DNA from: Notospermus geniculatus
Taxonomy: Eukaryota > Nemertea > Pilidiophora > Heteronemertea > Lineidae
Direction of reading: 5' to 3'
NCBI GenBank assembly: GCA_002633025.1
Contig: NMRB01001054.1
Location: 1-64,000, forward strand
Length of the DNA: 64,000 nt
Both the position numbers and the translations under genes were made by a program. The notes under the pieces are model-generated. The model saw only the letters and a list, made by a program, of their open reading frames with translations. It was not told where the DNA came from and searched no databases. Shown here in pieces: positions 1 through 11,864 of the stretch. Position 1 is the first letter of the stretch; each line of letters starts with the position of its first letter.

Positions 1-240
1 TGTACGCCTACATACACGTATCTATCGCAATTCATGGAGTGGTATTAACCCCTTCCCACCCAATGGGTGTAATACGATTCGCCAAGAGATATCAACCCCT
101 TCCCACCAAATAGGTATGATACAACATGTAGGCCTATCCATCGCGATTCACGAAGTGGTATTAACCCCTTCCCACCCAATGGGTGAAATATGATATCTAT
201 CTCGATTCACCAAGAGATATTAACCCCTTCCTATCAGCTG
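1..240. repeat. Tandem repeat of about 60 bp
   Basis: Four imperfect units containing TATTAACCCCTTCCCACC and CAATGGGTG..ATACGATTC. It lies in the intron just before the first visible MYCBPAP exon. Confidence 0.85.
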
Positions 241-295
241 AGCGCAAGGCCCATGGGCCTCTTGTTGAAGAATTTTTTCAATCTCGTCGTTTCAG

Positions 296-3200
296 CTTCA
301 CTTCCAACAGCAGCCAATGAATGACCTCAACACTCTTTACCTGGAGCTCTTCCCGGAGGAGGAGAGATCGTGGCGCGAGTGGGACTACTCTGTCGACACG
401 ATCTTACAGATTGCGATGGAGCTGGACGAGGAGAACGAGAGAAAAGAGGAGTTTTTACAACGGTTGAATACAGCTGTCGTCAATTTGTCATTCCCGCCGT
501 TTTCGCCGAAACAGGAAAAAATGCATAAGTGTGGGTTAGTATTATATCAAAGAGTTTTTCGACGTTAACACGTTGACTGCCATTTTACCTCACTGGTCTC
601 TCTCTACCCAGGTGTACAAATGGGTACCAGTCTGAAATGCTCATTAACTTTATTGAAAGGGTCAGCAAGTTAAAATTTGTCCTATTCTTTTCAGTTACCA
701 GCTCCTTATCGACGCCTTAGACAACATGGTTGGGACGAGCATGCTTCTCCGCTCAACGATGGGTTTACCGGATAAGGAGGACGACCTGGATGATCACAGT
801 AAGTATTCGCATCAAAAGAGGGCGCTACTGCCAACCTTGATCATAATTCTGCCCATTCTATGTTTTCATCTGGTAAATTCACAAAGATCAAATGGCTTGG
901 TATTTTGTATTTGTGTTAGATTTTTCCATCAGGGCCGAAGCCATAGCATTATTGGCCCTGGTAAGTACAGAGGAGGCCATCTCAAGCTACTCATGTTCCT
1001 CACTTGGATGGGGTCTTTTACTTGCCCTTGTAAAGGTACAAGGGACAAGGCACCATGGCACCACGGCTTACTGTCCCGTGCGACGGACTGAAGAGCCAGG
1101 GATGATATCTGATATGGACCGGGATTCAAACCCGGGACCTGCCGCTTGCTTTTTGGCTTGATTGATAACGACTCGGCTATCAGGACTCTGAAAAATGAAC
1201 TGACATGCATCTTGGATTGCACTCATAGGCTCAAAAGACTCACATGACTCGGCCAGATCTTTATCAGGTAGAGTAGAAAATAAGAGTTTGAATTAGAATT
1301 CGCTATTTATTTCCGTATTCCATTCTTTTTTGCATTTTCACGGCATCATTCAGTTCGGTTGCAAAAAAATGCTTCAATTTCTATTCATTTCAATTCAACT
1401 TCAATCCATTCTGATTCAATTGTTATGCATTCTGATTCAAATGCTATTCATTCCAATTCAATTGTTATACATTCTGATTCAATTGCTATTGATTCTGATT
1501 TAATAGCTGTTGATTCTGATTTTATTGCTATTCATTAAATTGCTATTCATTCTGATTCAACTGCTATTCATTCTGATTCAATTACTATTCATTCTGATTC
1601 AATTGCTGTTGATTCAGATTCATATTCAATCTGATTCAATTTCTATTCAATCTGATTAAACTGCTATTCATTCTGATTCAGTTGTATTCATTCCAGTTCA
1701 ATGCCTATTCATTCCAATTCCAATTCCAATTCAATTCAAATCCATCAAATTCAATTACTATTCAATCAAACTCATGCAAGTTCTATTCATTTTAATTCAT
1801 TTAATTCAATCTTCGTATTCATTCAAATTCAATTATTCATTTCACAGCAATTGGCGAGACTCCATCAGTCTCGCTACCAGAGTCACCTATAAAACGTGAC
1901 AGTGTAGTCTCACTGTCCAGTACCCCAAAACGTGGTTCTGTAGACTTCGGTACCAGTAAGTGGGAAACTTCGTAGAGAGCATGAAACATAACTCATTTCC
2001 TCTCCCACCTGAATATCTAAACATAGATTTGAGGTCCGTAGTTCCACTTAAAACAGACATTTGTAGGCCCATGAGCCCACCTTAAATTGCATGAGAAGTA
2101 GACTTGTAGCCTGGCTAACTTGTTACAATTTGCATGTGTAATACAGGATATTCCTCTAAAAGAGTGCAGCACCTGACGGGACAGCGTCCAAGACGTCCCG
2201 CACGTCATTCATGATGTTTTGAGGCGAGACAATAAAAAAATCTGATTGTTTCACGACGCCATGATCGCTGAAACAACCGGATTTTTTTTCGAGTCACGTC
2301 ATGCGTTCAGAAATGACGTGTGGGACGTCATGACGCTGTCCCGTCAGGTGCTGCGCTCTTTTGGAGTGATAGAGTCTATTGAATAGTATTTGCATGATTA
2401 ATTGACAGATATTTGCCTAAGTAATGAGAAACCTGCATAACTTTTGATCCCATCAGGTTGGTGCTGTGAGCGTTTGTACCGAAGACGTCTAAAAGAGAGC
2501 AGAGCAATGCAGTGATGTCGCATTTTGACACCCTTGACGCAGTGCAACAGGAGGAACCATCAAAAAACAGTACAATTACCACTCACAGCGCCTCGCAGTG
2601 GTGGTAGTTCTGCAGATTCCTTATTTACTAGGCCTATGACAATCAGATTAACTGATTTCAGTTTCAATTCTTAATCGTCCTGCTTCATTTTTTGCAGTTT
2701 TTCTGAATTTGCCTCAGTTACCCCGGTTGGGGTCGAAAATTCGCAAACACTCTGGAAATTGCCTTTTTAGCTCACCTCTGTGAGGTGAGCTTCTCCCATG
2801 GTGTGTCGTCCGTCGTCCGTCGTCGTCCGTCGTCGTCGTCGTCGTTAACAGGGGTGGCACGTTTCTAAACCGCTTGGGTTACAGACTTGAAATTTGGTGT
2901 ACAGGTACCCTATGGTAAAAACTATCTCTGGACCGAAACTTAGCGCTGCTGCTTGTACACTCTGGCCTGTAGGGGGCGCTTTGTGAAAACCTTCTTTCGG
3001 CCATATCTCCTGAACGCTGTTAGCCAGAACCACGAAACTTTTATGGTGGGTTCCTCTGATGAGACTACATCACATAAATCCCGGGTTTTTGATTTGACCT
3101 ACTTTTCAAGGTCACAGAGGTCAAAGTTCAAAATTCACTGTTTGGTGGCACATTTCATTGCTATTTGACATAGAGTGTTGTGATTTGGTGTGAAGATATA

Positions 3201-6200
3201 TCTAGGCACCCTGCACGAATGTACCAAATTTCAACCCGATCGGACTTCAAATATGGCCGCCAGGAAGCCATCTTGAACAATGGACTTTGACCCACATTTT
3301 ATAAATGGGAGTAGGTAGGATGTTTTAACGTTGTCAAAATATGTATCTAGGTACCATTTAAATATATGGTAAATTTCAGGCAGATTCGACGTCAAATATG
3401 GCCGCCAGGGAGCCATCTTGAAAAATGGACTTCGACCCACACCTCCTAAATAGTGTTAGCTAGGATGCTTTAACCGTGCCTAAATATGTGTCTTGGTACC
3501 GTCTACTTATATGCCAAATTTCGGTTCGATTGGACTTCAACATGGCTGCCAGGCGGCCATCTTGAAAAATTGACTTTGGCCATATCTCATCGGTAGTAAA
3601 TGTTACGATGTTTCTGCACTAATCCTTCACCATTCAGTGTATCACCAGGCTACTCACACTTCATACTCTGTCACAGAGGTGAGCACAATGGCCCTGGCCA
3701 TTTCATTATTTATCATATATTGTGTGTCAATTTTTGTGCTGTTCTTCTCTTTGCCTCAGTTACATGTATTTTTTGTGAGTTTTTTTAAAGCCGGAAAATT
3801 TCCATGGGCTTTTAAACCTGGTATATTATTCAGCTATAAGCAATTAAGACCAAAAAAGTAATTTTGAAGAAAAAATTAACGGTCTGAATTTTTCGCAGGA
3901 GGAACTTCCAAATCAAGTAAGTCTCTTCGTTTGTAGGGATTGCTTGTGAACCTTTGATATAACAATCCTACACCCCTAAAACACCAAAATGGATTCTTCC
4001 AACATTGGTGAATCTAGCAAGTTGGGTCGTCCCATTTTGGTTAATAGGTACTTCAAAGAATTTTTTACCTATTTACCAAAATGATTTGTTCCTTTCTTTT
4101 GAAATTCCCAAAGTTGGGTTAATCTCATTTTGGGTTTGAGGGGTGTTGGTTGTCCTTAATACTTATCAGCAATGATTCTAGCGGACCCTCCCTGGTAACA
4201 TGATGATTTTCTTGAAATTCCATTTTATAAAACGTAGTGATTTTTGCAAAAAAGATTGTAACTAACCATCCTCATCATTTTTCAGTGTTTTCTTCTTGGA
4301 TTAATTAATAATTAAAAATTAATTAGTTCAAAAGTTGAATACCGGTAGAATGGCAACTAACTCGTGTGTGCTTTGGTATGTCGGTTAAGACTTTGTTTTG
4401 TGGAGTTAAAGGGACCCTACAGGCAGCCTCCTCATAGGCATTTTGATGTGCTCATTACACCGATCAGTTGGCTTGAGAATCTAACTCTGACATGTATTGC
4501 AAGTAAAATACACTAAACATCAACATTTGAGTCAAAATCCATATAGGTTGTCAGTTGCTAGCGCCACCTGTGATGAAGTGACCGCACTGATATGAGCCTA
4601 ACAGCTAGCTGCCTGTACGGTCCCTTTAATACCGAGAAGTGATTTTAGTTGAAGGGTTATAGGCTTTGGTAGACATGGTTCAATCCTAGGCAGGATTTTG
4701 CCAAGTTTGAATTTTTATCCTGATACCGGTAATGTGAAAGTACAGGCCAAATTTGGCTGGATTATGATATTTGATGAGTTTGTTGACGTGTACATGGTTT
4801 CTTGACTAGGAGGTCATTGCCTGCAGGCCTCTTGACTAAGCAGAATTGCACTCAAGTTGCATCGCTTTCAAGTTGTGCCATCATTCACCCCACGTTTTCG
4901 TTCCTTATTTTAGATCCTCCGCCCCGCCAGGTTCCCACACCCCGTAAGATTTTCGTTATCGTGTATACATTTATGTTTTTATCAAGAAGCACAAAGTTTG
5001 TCACTGTTTTCAGTCTCGCACTACTTTTGATTGATTCTCTACTGTAGACCACTGAATTTTCATGTACGATTGCTTAAGACTGGTTCCAAAACCATTGGTT
5101 GTCAGTTGCTAGCGCCACCTATGACAAAGTAATTGACTGATGTGATAAGCATAAGAGCTAGCTGCCTATAGACGATTCTTGAATTCGCACTTCTGCCGAA
5201 ATCGCAACCACAACCTCGATCTGAAACCAGCTGACGTGACGCAATCCAATTCAGCAATGGTCATTCTGACGCAACGTCGTCGAAGTCACTGTCGTGAGGT
5301 TCTCTGCGCCACGTCATTCAGTTTCATACCGAGGTTGTGTTTGCGATTTCAGCGGAAGTCCGCAGATTTTTCTCATTTACGTCAATTTGGGATTTGTCTA
5401 TAGTGTCCCTTTAAGTGTGTTGTCAGTGGCTGTGATCTCAAAAGTGCTTGAAAATTTCGCATGAAAGTTTGTGGTCTACAGATCTTTTCATCCTATTGAG
5501 TGTGTATGAAATCCGTCCTGCATGATTTTTATTTGTCGTATTTTAGCTCCATTGTCCGCACATCAAAATAGAAGTCCACCTCGTAAAGGAGGGTTTACAC
5601 GGTTCAACATTTGTTGAATGGTGTTGAATGTTGAAAGGTGTTGAACGTTGTTGAAAGCTGTTGAACTGTCTAAAAACCCCTTTCAACACGGTCGTTCAAC
5701 AACAAGTTGCCAGAAATAGGAACATGAAGCTACATGTATTTTGGCAACATGTTGAAAGCTGTTGAAAGACCTGTTGAAAGGAGGTTTTGACAGCGTTCAA
5801 CACCTTTCAGCTTTCAACATGTTGAATCGTGTACATGTAAGCCCCCCTTTAGACACGTCATTTTGTTTTTCGCATGCGTTTAAGTTTGTGTCCTCGAGCA
5901 ACTTGCACGAATTTTCACAATTTGTTTTGAGTACTGCCCGACGTTCCGATCCCATGACCTGCACTTATGTGTTCAAAGTGTCACCTCGCACATCGTTATT
6001 TCCACTACAGCGGTTTCCGCCACGGTTTGTGGTGAGCGGAGTGGTTTTCACAAGTGTTTGGATAAATTACACACTGCATGTTGTTTAAACTGCTTTGAAA
6101 ATTCTACGAGGGCCGCAGACATCCTACATTTTCAGCTGTATAATGACTCGGGTTCACAAAACGTAAGGCGTAACAAAAGGTCTGGGGCCTAAATGGTTAA

Positions 6201-9200
6201 ACCATGGATGGATTCTCCAAAACACTGTGAAAACTGCTCCGCTCGCCGCAAACCACTGCAAAACTGCTCAACTGAAAACAGGACTTATACTGTATGCACA
6301 TGTTCCTCATATTTTTTTGAAATTTCAGATTTTTAGCATCCACCATATCATAATATTTTGCTTTGTCGCCCCTCAAATCTTCACCCACACAGTTTAGCGG
6401 GTATGCCTATGCTGGCCTACACTCAATAATTCAGTGGTATCGGCCTCCGCTAGAAGCTGTCACCCTCAACCACTGAAACATTTGGTGCCCAAGTCTGTTT
6501 CTGAACACTAGATGTCACTACCGGTTGTTGACGAAAGCGCGGGATCAACCAGCCAATGACCGATCACCTTTCAAACAACCTTAGGCGGTGTTGTTTCTAT
6601 GGACGCAATCACGGCAATCCAAAGAATGCTGAAGGCAAAGTCCTTACACCACTGTATTGTCCCACATCGGGTCGTATGTGACGTTGAGTATTTTAACTTT
6701 TTATTTCGCAGTGAATGTATTCCAAAAAGTGGTGCAAAATAACACGAAAAGTCCGGAATATGCCACGATACTTGTCACGTGACCAAAGCGGCCAATAAGA
6801 AAATGTTTCATGTTTCCCCTAGTTGCGTGAAGTACTGGTCGCTGATTTGTTGATGACATTTTGCGCCATCTAGTGTTCAGAAACATGATTTGGCCCCATC
6901 TGTGCCAGTGGTTGAGAGCGTAGGCCAAAAGTATTAAGCTCGAGGCCACTGGGGACGAGTGTAATGCTGGCCTACATGGTCAAATTTTCATACTGGTACA
7001 TGTACTACTTTATCGCGTACATTTTCCTTCAGTACTGTGGCTTGAAAATCGTGTACCATCCCCCCCTCGTTCAAACATGTCAAAAGCAAGTCGTAAGTGC
7101 GCCATCTACAACATTGCATGATGAGTAGGGAATGGGTTCTTGAATAACATGTGGGTTTTGGCACTGGTGGTGAGGTTTATGAAGCAAAGGTTGCGCACGT
7201 ATCAACTAATTTACCAAACGAAAAGTCGGTGCCATTTTTGGCAATGGGAGATTTTTCCTGCCGTTAGGGGCACCACGAGTGAGCGGTTGTAGAACGTCAT
7301 GAAATTTGATGTCACAGAGAAGAAGTGCATGCCACGTCATCCATAATGACACGAGGGTGTGGCCAATATCGGTGACGTCAAATGTTGTGACGTTCTAGGA
7401 CTGTTAGCTGGTGGTGGCCTCCAACGGCAGTAAAGTTCCCCATTAAAACAGTACCATGCTGCCAAGTTAGAAAACAGAATTTCCTCTCTTTGCCAAAAAT
7501 TGGAAAAATTTCCTGAAAAATTCGATGTTTCTGTTTCAGCACGTCTAGATATTACGTTGAGAACCACCTATTGGTCATTTCTGAAATAAAAAACTCCCGA
7601 AAATTGCCGTCACTTATCAACCAAGTTAAATAAAACTGAAAGATCGTCCGTCCATCCCTCTGTCTGTCAGACTAACTCTGTGACTAAGGAAAAAAGTCTG
7701 TTTTAGCAAATGTTGCCACCTGTGGGCAGAAAGAGAAACTAAAACCAGCAGCACACCAGGTGATATCGCAAGCGATGTGGTCGCCACCGATCTTCTCACC
7801 AGTCACTGCGGACTCGGAGATATTGGCTTTGGTATTATTTGATAAGGCCATTCGTTTTTTATTTGTTGTTTAGCGGATTTTTTTCCAGTAAACTCAAGAC
7901 AGGAGACAGGAAAAAAAATAAAAATAAAAGTCCAATCTTTCTGATGGATTTATATTTTTCGTTTTAGCTAGCCTTATCCAGTAAAACCAAGATTGCTGTC
8001 AATGTCGCCGATCTGCCCGGCCGACGAACGCGGCAAATGTTCGAAAATATCCCCCACAACAGCACTGGACGGGACCTCACCAAATGTTTTTAATAGAGTG
8101 CTCACACCTCGCTGAAGAATGATTTTGAAAAAAAACATTGAAAGGTTGAAAAACGGGACTGGCGGAAATAAAAAAAGATGTTTTTTTCAATTTTATCTTT
8201 TTTCCAAATTGCCAAAATCTAACTACGGCGGGTCCGCTAAACAACAAATAAAAAAAGAATGGCCTAATGGGCGAACAGCGCTGGTGAGAGGATACCGCTG
8301 TCCAGCGCACACCTGGCATCAACAGCCGATTTTGCTCACCAGGTTTTAAGATCGATTGCGATATCGCCTGGTGTGCTGCAGGTGGAATTGTAATGACATT
8401 TTAAAGACTAACACTCAGAAATCTCGTCCCCATGCACTTTTCATTTCATTTAATTTTCAACCTCATCTCCAGGTTTTGTTCATGTATGCTGATTATTCAC
8501 CTTCCATTCTATCTTATCCACCTTTACTCTAATTTTCAATCTCATACCCCAGATTTTCACGCACCCCTTTAATTTTCAACCTCGTTACCAAGCATTGTTT
8601 ACGTACTCCTTTAACTTCCTTTGACACCATTGGCAGCATATGACCCTAAGCAGTTGAAGTGCAGCACACAGAATTCATGAAAAAAAAATGAACAAGATTG
8701 GTCCTCTTTTGAATGTCTCACATCCTGGGAACATCAGGGGTTCTTAGCGCTGGCTCCCTTCTTCGTCAGATGCACTCAAGACGAAGGGAGTGAGCACTAA
8801 GAACCCCTAATGTTCTCAATATGATAGTCTCAATGTACTTTTTCATAGCAATCAGAGCAATTTGGGAGAAATGAAATTTCAACTTTTGATCAGAATTATC
8901 TTGAAAAGCTAATGAGTGCGAATTTCCTCTAGGTGATAAGAGAGGGAAAGACAAAAAGGCCAAAGCAGACGCGAAGGGGGCGAAAGATGCCAAACCTAAA
9001 GGAAAAGAGGTAAATATGTGACCCTTCACAGCAAAACTAGTCGCATGTCGCTTTTAGCTCTTTCTTTAAAAAATCTGCCAAAAAAAGTATTTGAGACATA
9101 AAGTTCCGGACGTGATATACTGTAAAGCAAGATAATTTCGCGGCTGGAAATTTTCGCGAATCAAGAATTATAGACATATTCACGGCAAGATATTTTCGCG

Positions 9201-10406
9201 AGTCTCTGCCATTTTTTTCAGTTTTTTTCACGGACCGTATTTATCACTTGCGTGTACTCATATTCGCGACAGAAAATTTTCGCGACTCATACACTCTCGC
9301 GAAATTCGCGAAAATTTCCTGCACGCGAAATTTTCCTGCTTTACAGTAACGTCCTCCGCACTGTGACGCACCATTTCCTTGCAAGGCAAACTATTACACC
9401 TTACGCAAGCTGCGATCCTTGGGTGTTTTCAGGGGTACCCAGTTAAAATGCAGTGCAATGCAATACAAATTCAGTTTCTTCGTTTGATTCTCCTGCATCC
9501 ATCATATTTTCCAGCCAACGAAGGGTACGCCGGGAAAAGTCTCCAAGACGCCGAGCACAACGAAACCGCCGCCGAGTCGTGGCGGAGCAATAACGACACC
9601 TATGGGCAAAACTGATTCCAATTTAGAGAGGCCGGGAACGCCGGGCAGTGGCCTCGGGAGTCCCTTACCAGAAGAGGACACGACGCAGGAGACGAAATAT
9701 CGGGAAAAACTCTATTCACTGGTACAGAGATTTCATTTTGTATTTGTATTAGATTTTATCGTTAGGGCCGAAGCCATAGCATTATTGGCCCTGATAAGTA
9801 CGGAAGCATCCTCACACCAAGGGTCTTCACAACCGGCTCCCCTTCTCGCGCTTGGAGGGTACGACCGTAAATGACCTGAGATTCTCAGGATGGTACGGAA
9901 GAGGCCATCTCAAGCTACTCATGTTCCTCACTTGGATGGGGTCTTTTACTTGCCCTTGCAAAGGCACAAGGTATAAGGTACCGCGGCTTACTGTCCCATG
10001 CGACGAACTGAAGAGCCGGGGATGATCAATCCCGTATGGCCCAGGCTGGATTCGAACCCGGGACCTGCTGCTTGCTACACGGACGTGATAGCCACTAGTC
10101 TTTCAAGGTTCACGGTGATTTCATAAATGCAGTAAATCTACCTAATACTGAAATCTCACAGAAACCCTTTCACATAGGTATTCATTGGAAAGTGCTCACT
10201 GAGAGCTTTCCAGTGAAGACCTATAAAATGGGTTTCAGGTGCTTTTAAGCCTTTTTACACATTTTTTGACAAAATTTCCCATTTCCTTTAATTTCATACA
10301 TTCTTTTCAGACTTATAATCTTTTGGCGACGACGATTGATCACATGACCCAAGTATTCGACGAGATTCGAGAAAATGACGACAAGATACAGATGGCCATG
10401 CTGTGA
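296..10406 (+). CDS. MYCBPAP: MYCBPAP-like protein, C-terminal part (5' end outside window)
   Basis: Five coding exons can be joined in frame: 296-534, 695-798, 8933-9009, 9515-9721 and 10311-10406 (TGA at 10404). All have AG acceptors and GT donors (GTTAGT, GTAAGT, GTAAAT, GTACAG). The roughly 241 residues start with a segment rich in acidic residues that includes REWDYSVDTILQIAMEL and EEFLQRLNTAVVNL. Next come YQLLIDALDNMVGTSMLLRS and GLPDKEDD, a Lys/Ala/Gly-rich linker, a Pro/Thr/Ser linker, and a short helix ending in KIQMAML. The order WD...FLxRLN...YQ..D.L..S..LRS..GLP(D/E)KE followed by a basic linker matches my recollection of the C-terminus of MYCBP-associated protein, a testis and cilium linked protein. 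Upstream exons must lie before base 1. The intron 799-8932 is unusually long and full of mobile elements. The exon chain is secure; the family name is inferred from similarity read by eye. Confidence 0.75.
578..655 (+). repeat. Fragment of tRNA-derived SINE family A
   Basis: CCTCACTGGTCTCTCTCTACC, then AGGTGTACAAATGGGTACC, matches the body of the SINE at 12980 and 27803 without the tRNA head. Confidence 0.6.
901..1190 (-). repeat. tRNA-derived SINE, family B
   Basis: The minus strand carries a tRNA-like head with a B box (GGTTTGAATCC form), the body word AGTAAAAGACCCCATCCAAG and the tail GGGCCAATAATGCTATGGC. It has the same layout as nine or more other copies here. It creates spurious frames at 726-1222. 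Confidence 0.85.
1365..1850. repeat. AT-rich minisatellite
   Basis: Degenerate units of about 22-24 bp of the type TTCATTCTGATTCAATTGCTA repeat some twenty times. Open frames over it are low-complexity artefacts. Confidence 0.9.
2156..2366. mobile_element. Foldback element, family I (AGAGYGCAGCACCTGACGGG)
   Basis: The arms AGAGTGCAGCACCTGACGGG and CCCGTCAGGTGCTGCGCTCT are inverted copies, with inner arms around GACGTCCCGCACGTCATT. The same family occurs at 27036 and 43441. Confidence 0.85.
2768..3690. mobile_element. GCTCACCTCTGTGA-bounded non-autonomous element
   Basis: It starts GCTCACCTCTGTGAGGTGAGC, contains a (GTCCGTC)n tract at 2806-2850, and ends TCACAGAGGTGAGC at about 3672-3685, an inverted copy of the start. 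The interior has three imperfect units of about 145 bp with ATGGCCGCCAGG and GCCATCTTGAA. Elements with a CGTCCGTCGTC tract are widespread in marine invertebrates. Confidence 0.75.
4406..4629. mobile_element. TTAA-flanked element, family H
   Basis: TTAAAGGGACCCTACAGGCAGC on the left and GCTGCCTGTACGGTCCCTTTAA on the right form terminal inverted repeats. TTAA at both ends suggests a piggyBac-like target site. Other copies are at 5091, 31457, 38834 and 53316. Confidence 0.8.
5091..5415. mobile_element. Family H element carrying a nested family P element
   Basis: The right half of family H (TTGTCAGTTGCTAGCGCCACC ... GCTAGCTGCC) is interrupted at 5169-5402 by a family P element and resumes as GTGTCCCTTTAA. 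The junction is identical to that at 53316-53785. Confidence 0.75.
5169..5402. mobile_element. Family P foldback element (TATAGACRAWTC..)
   Basis: The ends TAGACGATTCTTGAATTCGC and the inverse CAATTTGGGATTTGTCTATA bracket arms with CTTCYGCCGAAATCG and its complement. The interior holds TGACGTGACGCAATCCA. TA target duplication. Six copies in the window. Confidence 0.8.
5584..5852. mobile_element. Foldback element built of TGTTGAA words
   Basis: AAAGGAGGGTTTACACGGTTC on the left is mirrored by GTGTACATGTAAGCCCCCCTTT on the right. The interior is almost entirely TTGTTGAA/TTCAACA words, so it can fold on itself in many registers. Confidence 0.7.
5860..6400. other. Intronic sequence without recognised feature
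   Basis: Part of the long MYCBPAP intron. I see no conserved frame or repeat boundary here. Confidence 0.5.
6405..6975. mobile_element. Diverged inverted-repeat element
   Basis: TATGCTGGCCTACACTC on the left matches GAGTGTAATGCTGGCCTACA on the right. Inner arms (TCTGAACACTAGATG and CATCTAGTGTTCAGA) also pair, over roughly 100 bp per arm. Confidence 0.6.
6976..7748. other. Intronic sequence without recognised feature
   Basis: Intron of MYCBPAP. I see no gene here and no clear element boundaries. Confidence 0.5.
7749..8382. mobile_element. Family D element interrupted by family E
   Basis: GCAGCACACCAGGTGATATCG on the left and CGATATCGCCTGGTGTGCTGC on the right are exact inverted ends. A family E element occupies 7843-8268. 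Intact and partial copies lie at 35566, 44303 and 48660. Confidence 0.85.
7843..8268. mobile_element. Family E foldback element (AAGGCCA..TTTTTTATT)
   Basis: AAGGCCATTCGTTTTTTATT on the left pairs with AATAAAAAAAGAATGGCCT on the right. The inner stem (TTGTTTAGCGGA/TCCGCTAAACAA) differs from other family members but is matched within this copy. Confidence 0.85.
8725..8820. mobile_element. Short foldback, GGGAACATCAGGGGTTCTTA
   Basis: GGAACATCAGGGGTTCTTAGC is mirrored by GCACTAAGAACCCCTAATGTT within 96 bp. One arm recurs at 57397-57440. Confidence 0.75.
9116..9352. mobile_element. TACTGTAAAGCA foldback with CGCGAAAATTTT words
   Basis: TACTGTAAAGCAAGATAATTT and AAATTTTCCTGCTTTACAGTA are inverted ends; the interior repeats TTCGCGA. 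It lies in the intron between MYCBPAP exons 8933-9009 and 9515-9721. Confidence 0.8.
9733..10112 (-). repeat. SINE family B with internal insertion
   Basis: The tail GGGCCGAAGCCATAGCATTA comes first on the plus strand and the tRNA-like head ends near 10112 (minus orientation). About 95 bp bounded by TACGGAAG words is inserted at 9800-9900. Confidence 0.8.
10162..10232. mobile_element. Short hairpin element (TAGGTATTCATTGGAAAG)
   Basis: ATAGGTATTCATTGGAAAGTG and CTTTCCAGTGAAGACCTAT form a hairpin. Copies at 19697-19752 and 22795-22872. With the adjacent SINE B it forms a longer repeated block shared with 22795-23190. Confidence 0.75.
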
Positions 10407-10475
10407 TAGAACTCAACGTGGTACAAAAATGGAATCTTTGTGAGCTGAGGATTGCCCCTCCCCATAAAATTTTCT

Positions 10476-10665
10476 GTGACCCGATCGAGCAAAAGTAGAC
10501 GCATGTTGCAACCGAGGAAAGGGTTAACGGCCTTACAACACAATAGCTAAAATGTACATCTCTGCAGGTTGACAATAGTTGTGGACAGCAGTGATAATAG
10601 TTGAGTAAACTGATGACCAATAATGATCACTTGCGACAAGCCCCTACTTTTGGTGAGCGGGTCAC
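10476..10665. mobile_element. Family O element (GTGACCCGNTC..AAAAGTAG)
   Basis: GTGACCCGATCGAGCAAAAGT on the left is mirrored by CTACTTTTGGTGAGCGGGTCAC on the right. The interior includes TGATGACCAATGATGATCAC. It is found seven times here, whole or split. Confidence 0.85.
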
Positions 10666-10924
10666 AAATATCTGTTTATGTAATTGGCTAACTCCGTCCA
10701 TTCTCAAAATCGTTCGTATGTTCATCCAATCGAACTTTCCTTAAAATGTGTTGGGAGTCTAGGAAAACCCGTCGGATGTCGCGTTTGAGGAAAGTGTTAG
10801 TGGCCTTGGTGAACCCACACATTTCAATAGCATGTATGTAACAGCTAAACAGTAGCAGGTACAATGCACAGGCAATCTGACAGCCCATGTTGATCATTCA
10901 GCAACTAAGGTATCTGATCATCTT

Positions 10925-11228
10925 CAATAATCGAAGGCCGATCTGCTCACCACTGCGTTACATCGCACATCACCCTTCGAGAAATAGACCTGTCCGCGGC
11001 GTATCTTGGCACGATGCCAACTTTACCGGTCGACCAATCATATTGCACTTTATATCGGGTCTTCGGCTACTACTATTTGTACCACGATTCAAATTTTACA
11101 ACACCGGTTCTGATTGGCCTCCTCTTCGAGAGGCAGCGGATTCGCCGCGGACCGGTCAATGTCTCGAAGGGTGATTTGCGATGTAACACAGTATGGTGAG
11201 CAGATCAGCCTTCGATTATCGAAGACGC
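10925..11228. mobile_element. Foldback element (AATCGAAGGCCGATCTGCTC)
   Basis: TAATCGAAGGCCGATCTGCTC and GAGCAGATCAGCCTTCGATTA pair, as do the following 40 bases (GTTACATCGCACATCACCCTT with its inverse). Farther out, GGAAAACCCGTCGGATG near 10764 pairs with CATCCGATGGGTTTTCC near 11242, suggesting nesting. Confidence 0.8.
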
Positions 11229-11384
11229 TATCCGATGGGTTTTCCTGGACCGCCACACATGTCATATTACTGTACCCTGCCGTCCAGTTAATGTGTTTGT
11301 AATGTTTTACAAAGTTTAACATTAAATTCTTATTTCTGTATACAATACACTTTGTCAATTTCCTGGGTCCCTCACAACTTCTGG

Positions 11385-11668
11385 CAGGGTTTCCGCCAGA
11401 AAAAAAATGGACCAAACAAATTTCAAAAAAAAATTTTTCAAAAAAATTTTTTTTGAAAAAAAATATTTTTTGGGATTTTTTTATTTGGATTTTTTTCACA
11501 AAACATTGTACATGGGCTGCAAGATAACATGATGGTATAATAATATGATGTTTTGAAAAGAAAAAAGACAAGATTTAAAGAAAAAAATCCATTCTGAAAA
11601 ATTTGGGATGGATTTATCCCCAAATAATTTTCTTTGGGATGGAATTCTCCCCTCTGGCGGAAACCCTG
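11385..11668. mobile_element. CAGGGTTTCCGCCAG element (hAT-like), TSD TCTGG
   Basis: CAGGGTTTCCGCCAGA and TCTGGCGGAAACCCTG are inverted ends. TCTGG occurs directly on both sides (11380-11384 and 11669-11673). The interior is A/T homopolymer-rich. Confidence 0.88.
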
Positions 11669-11864
11669 TCTGGAGTGTAATTTCATCTTGTTCAACTAGG
11701 CCTACCGTAGTCATTGCATGCTTGAATGCTTGGTGCTTGGGTTCGTCAGCGCCTTGACACTTTTTAGCAAATTCCAGGCAGCCATTTTGGAAAATGGAAC
11801 TTTGACCTGTGTGACGTTTCGTGGCCGCAGGGGCTATTGACCTGAAACTTGGTACATATGTGAT

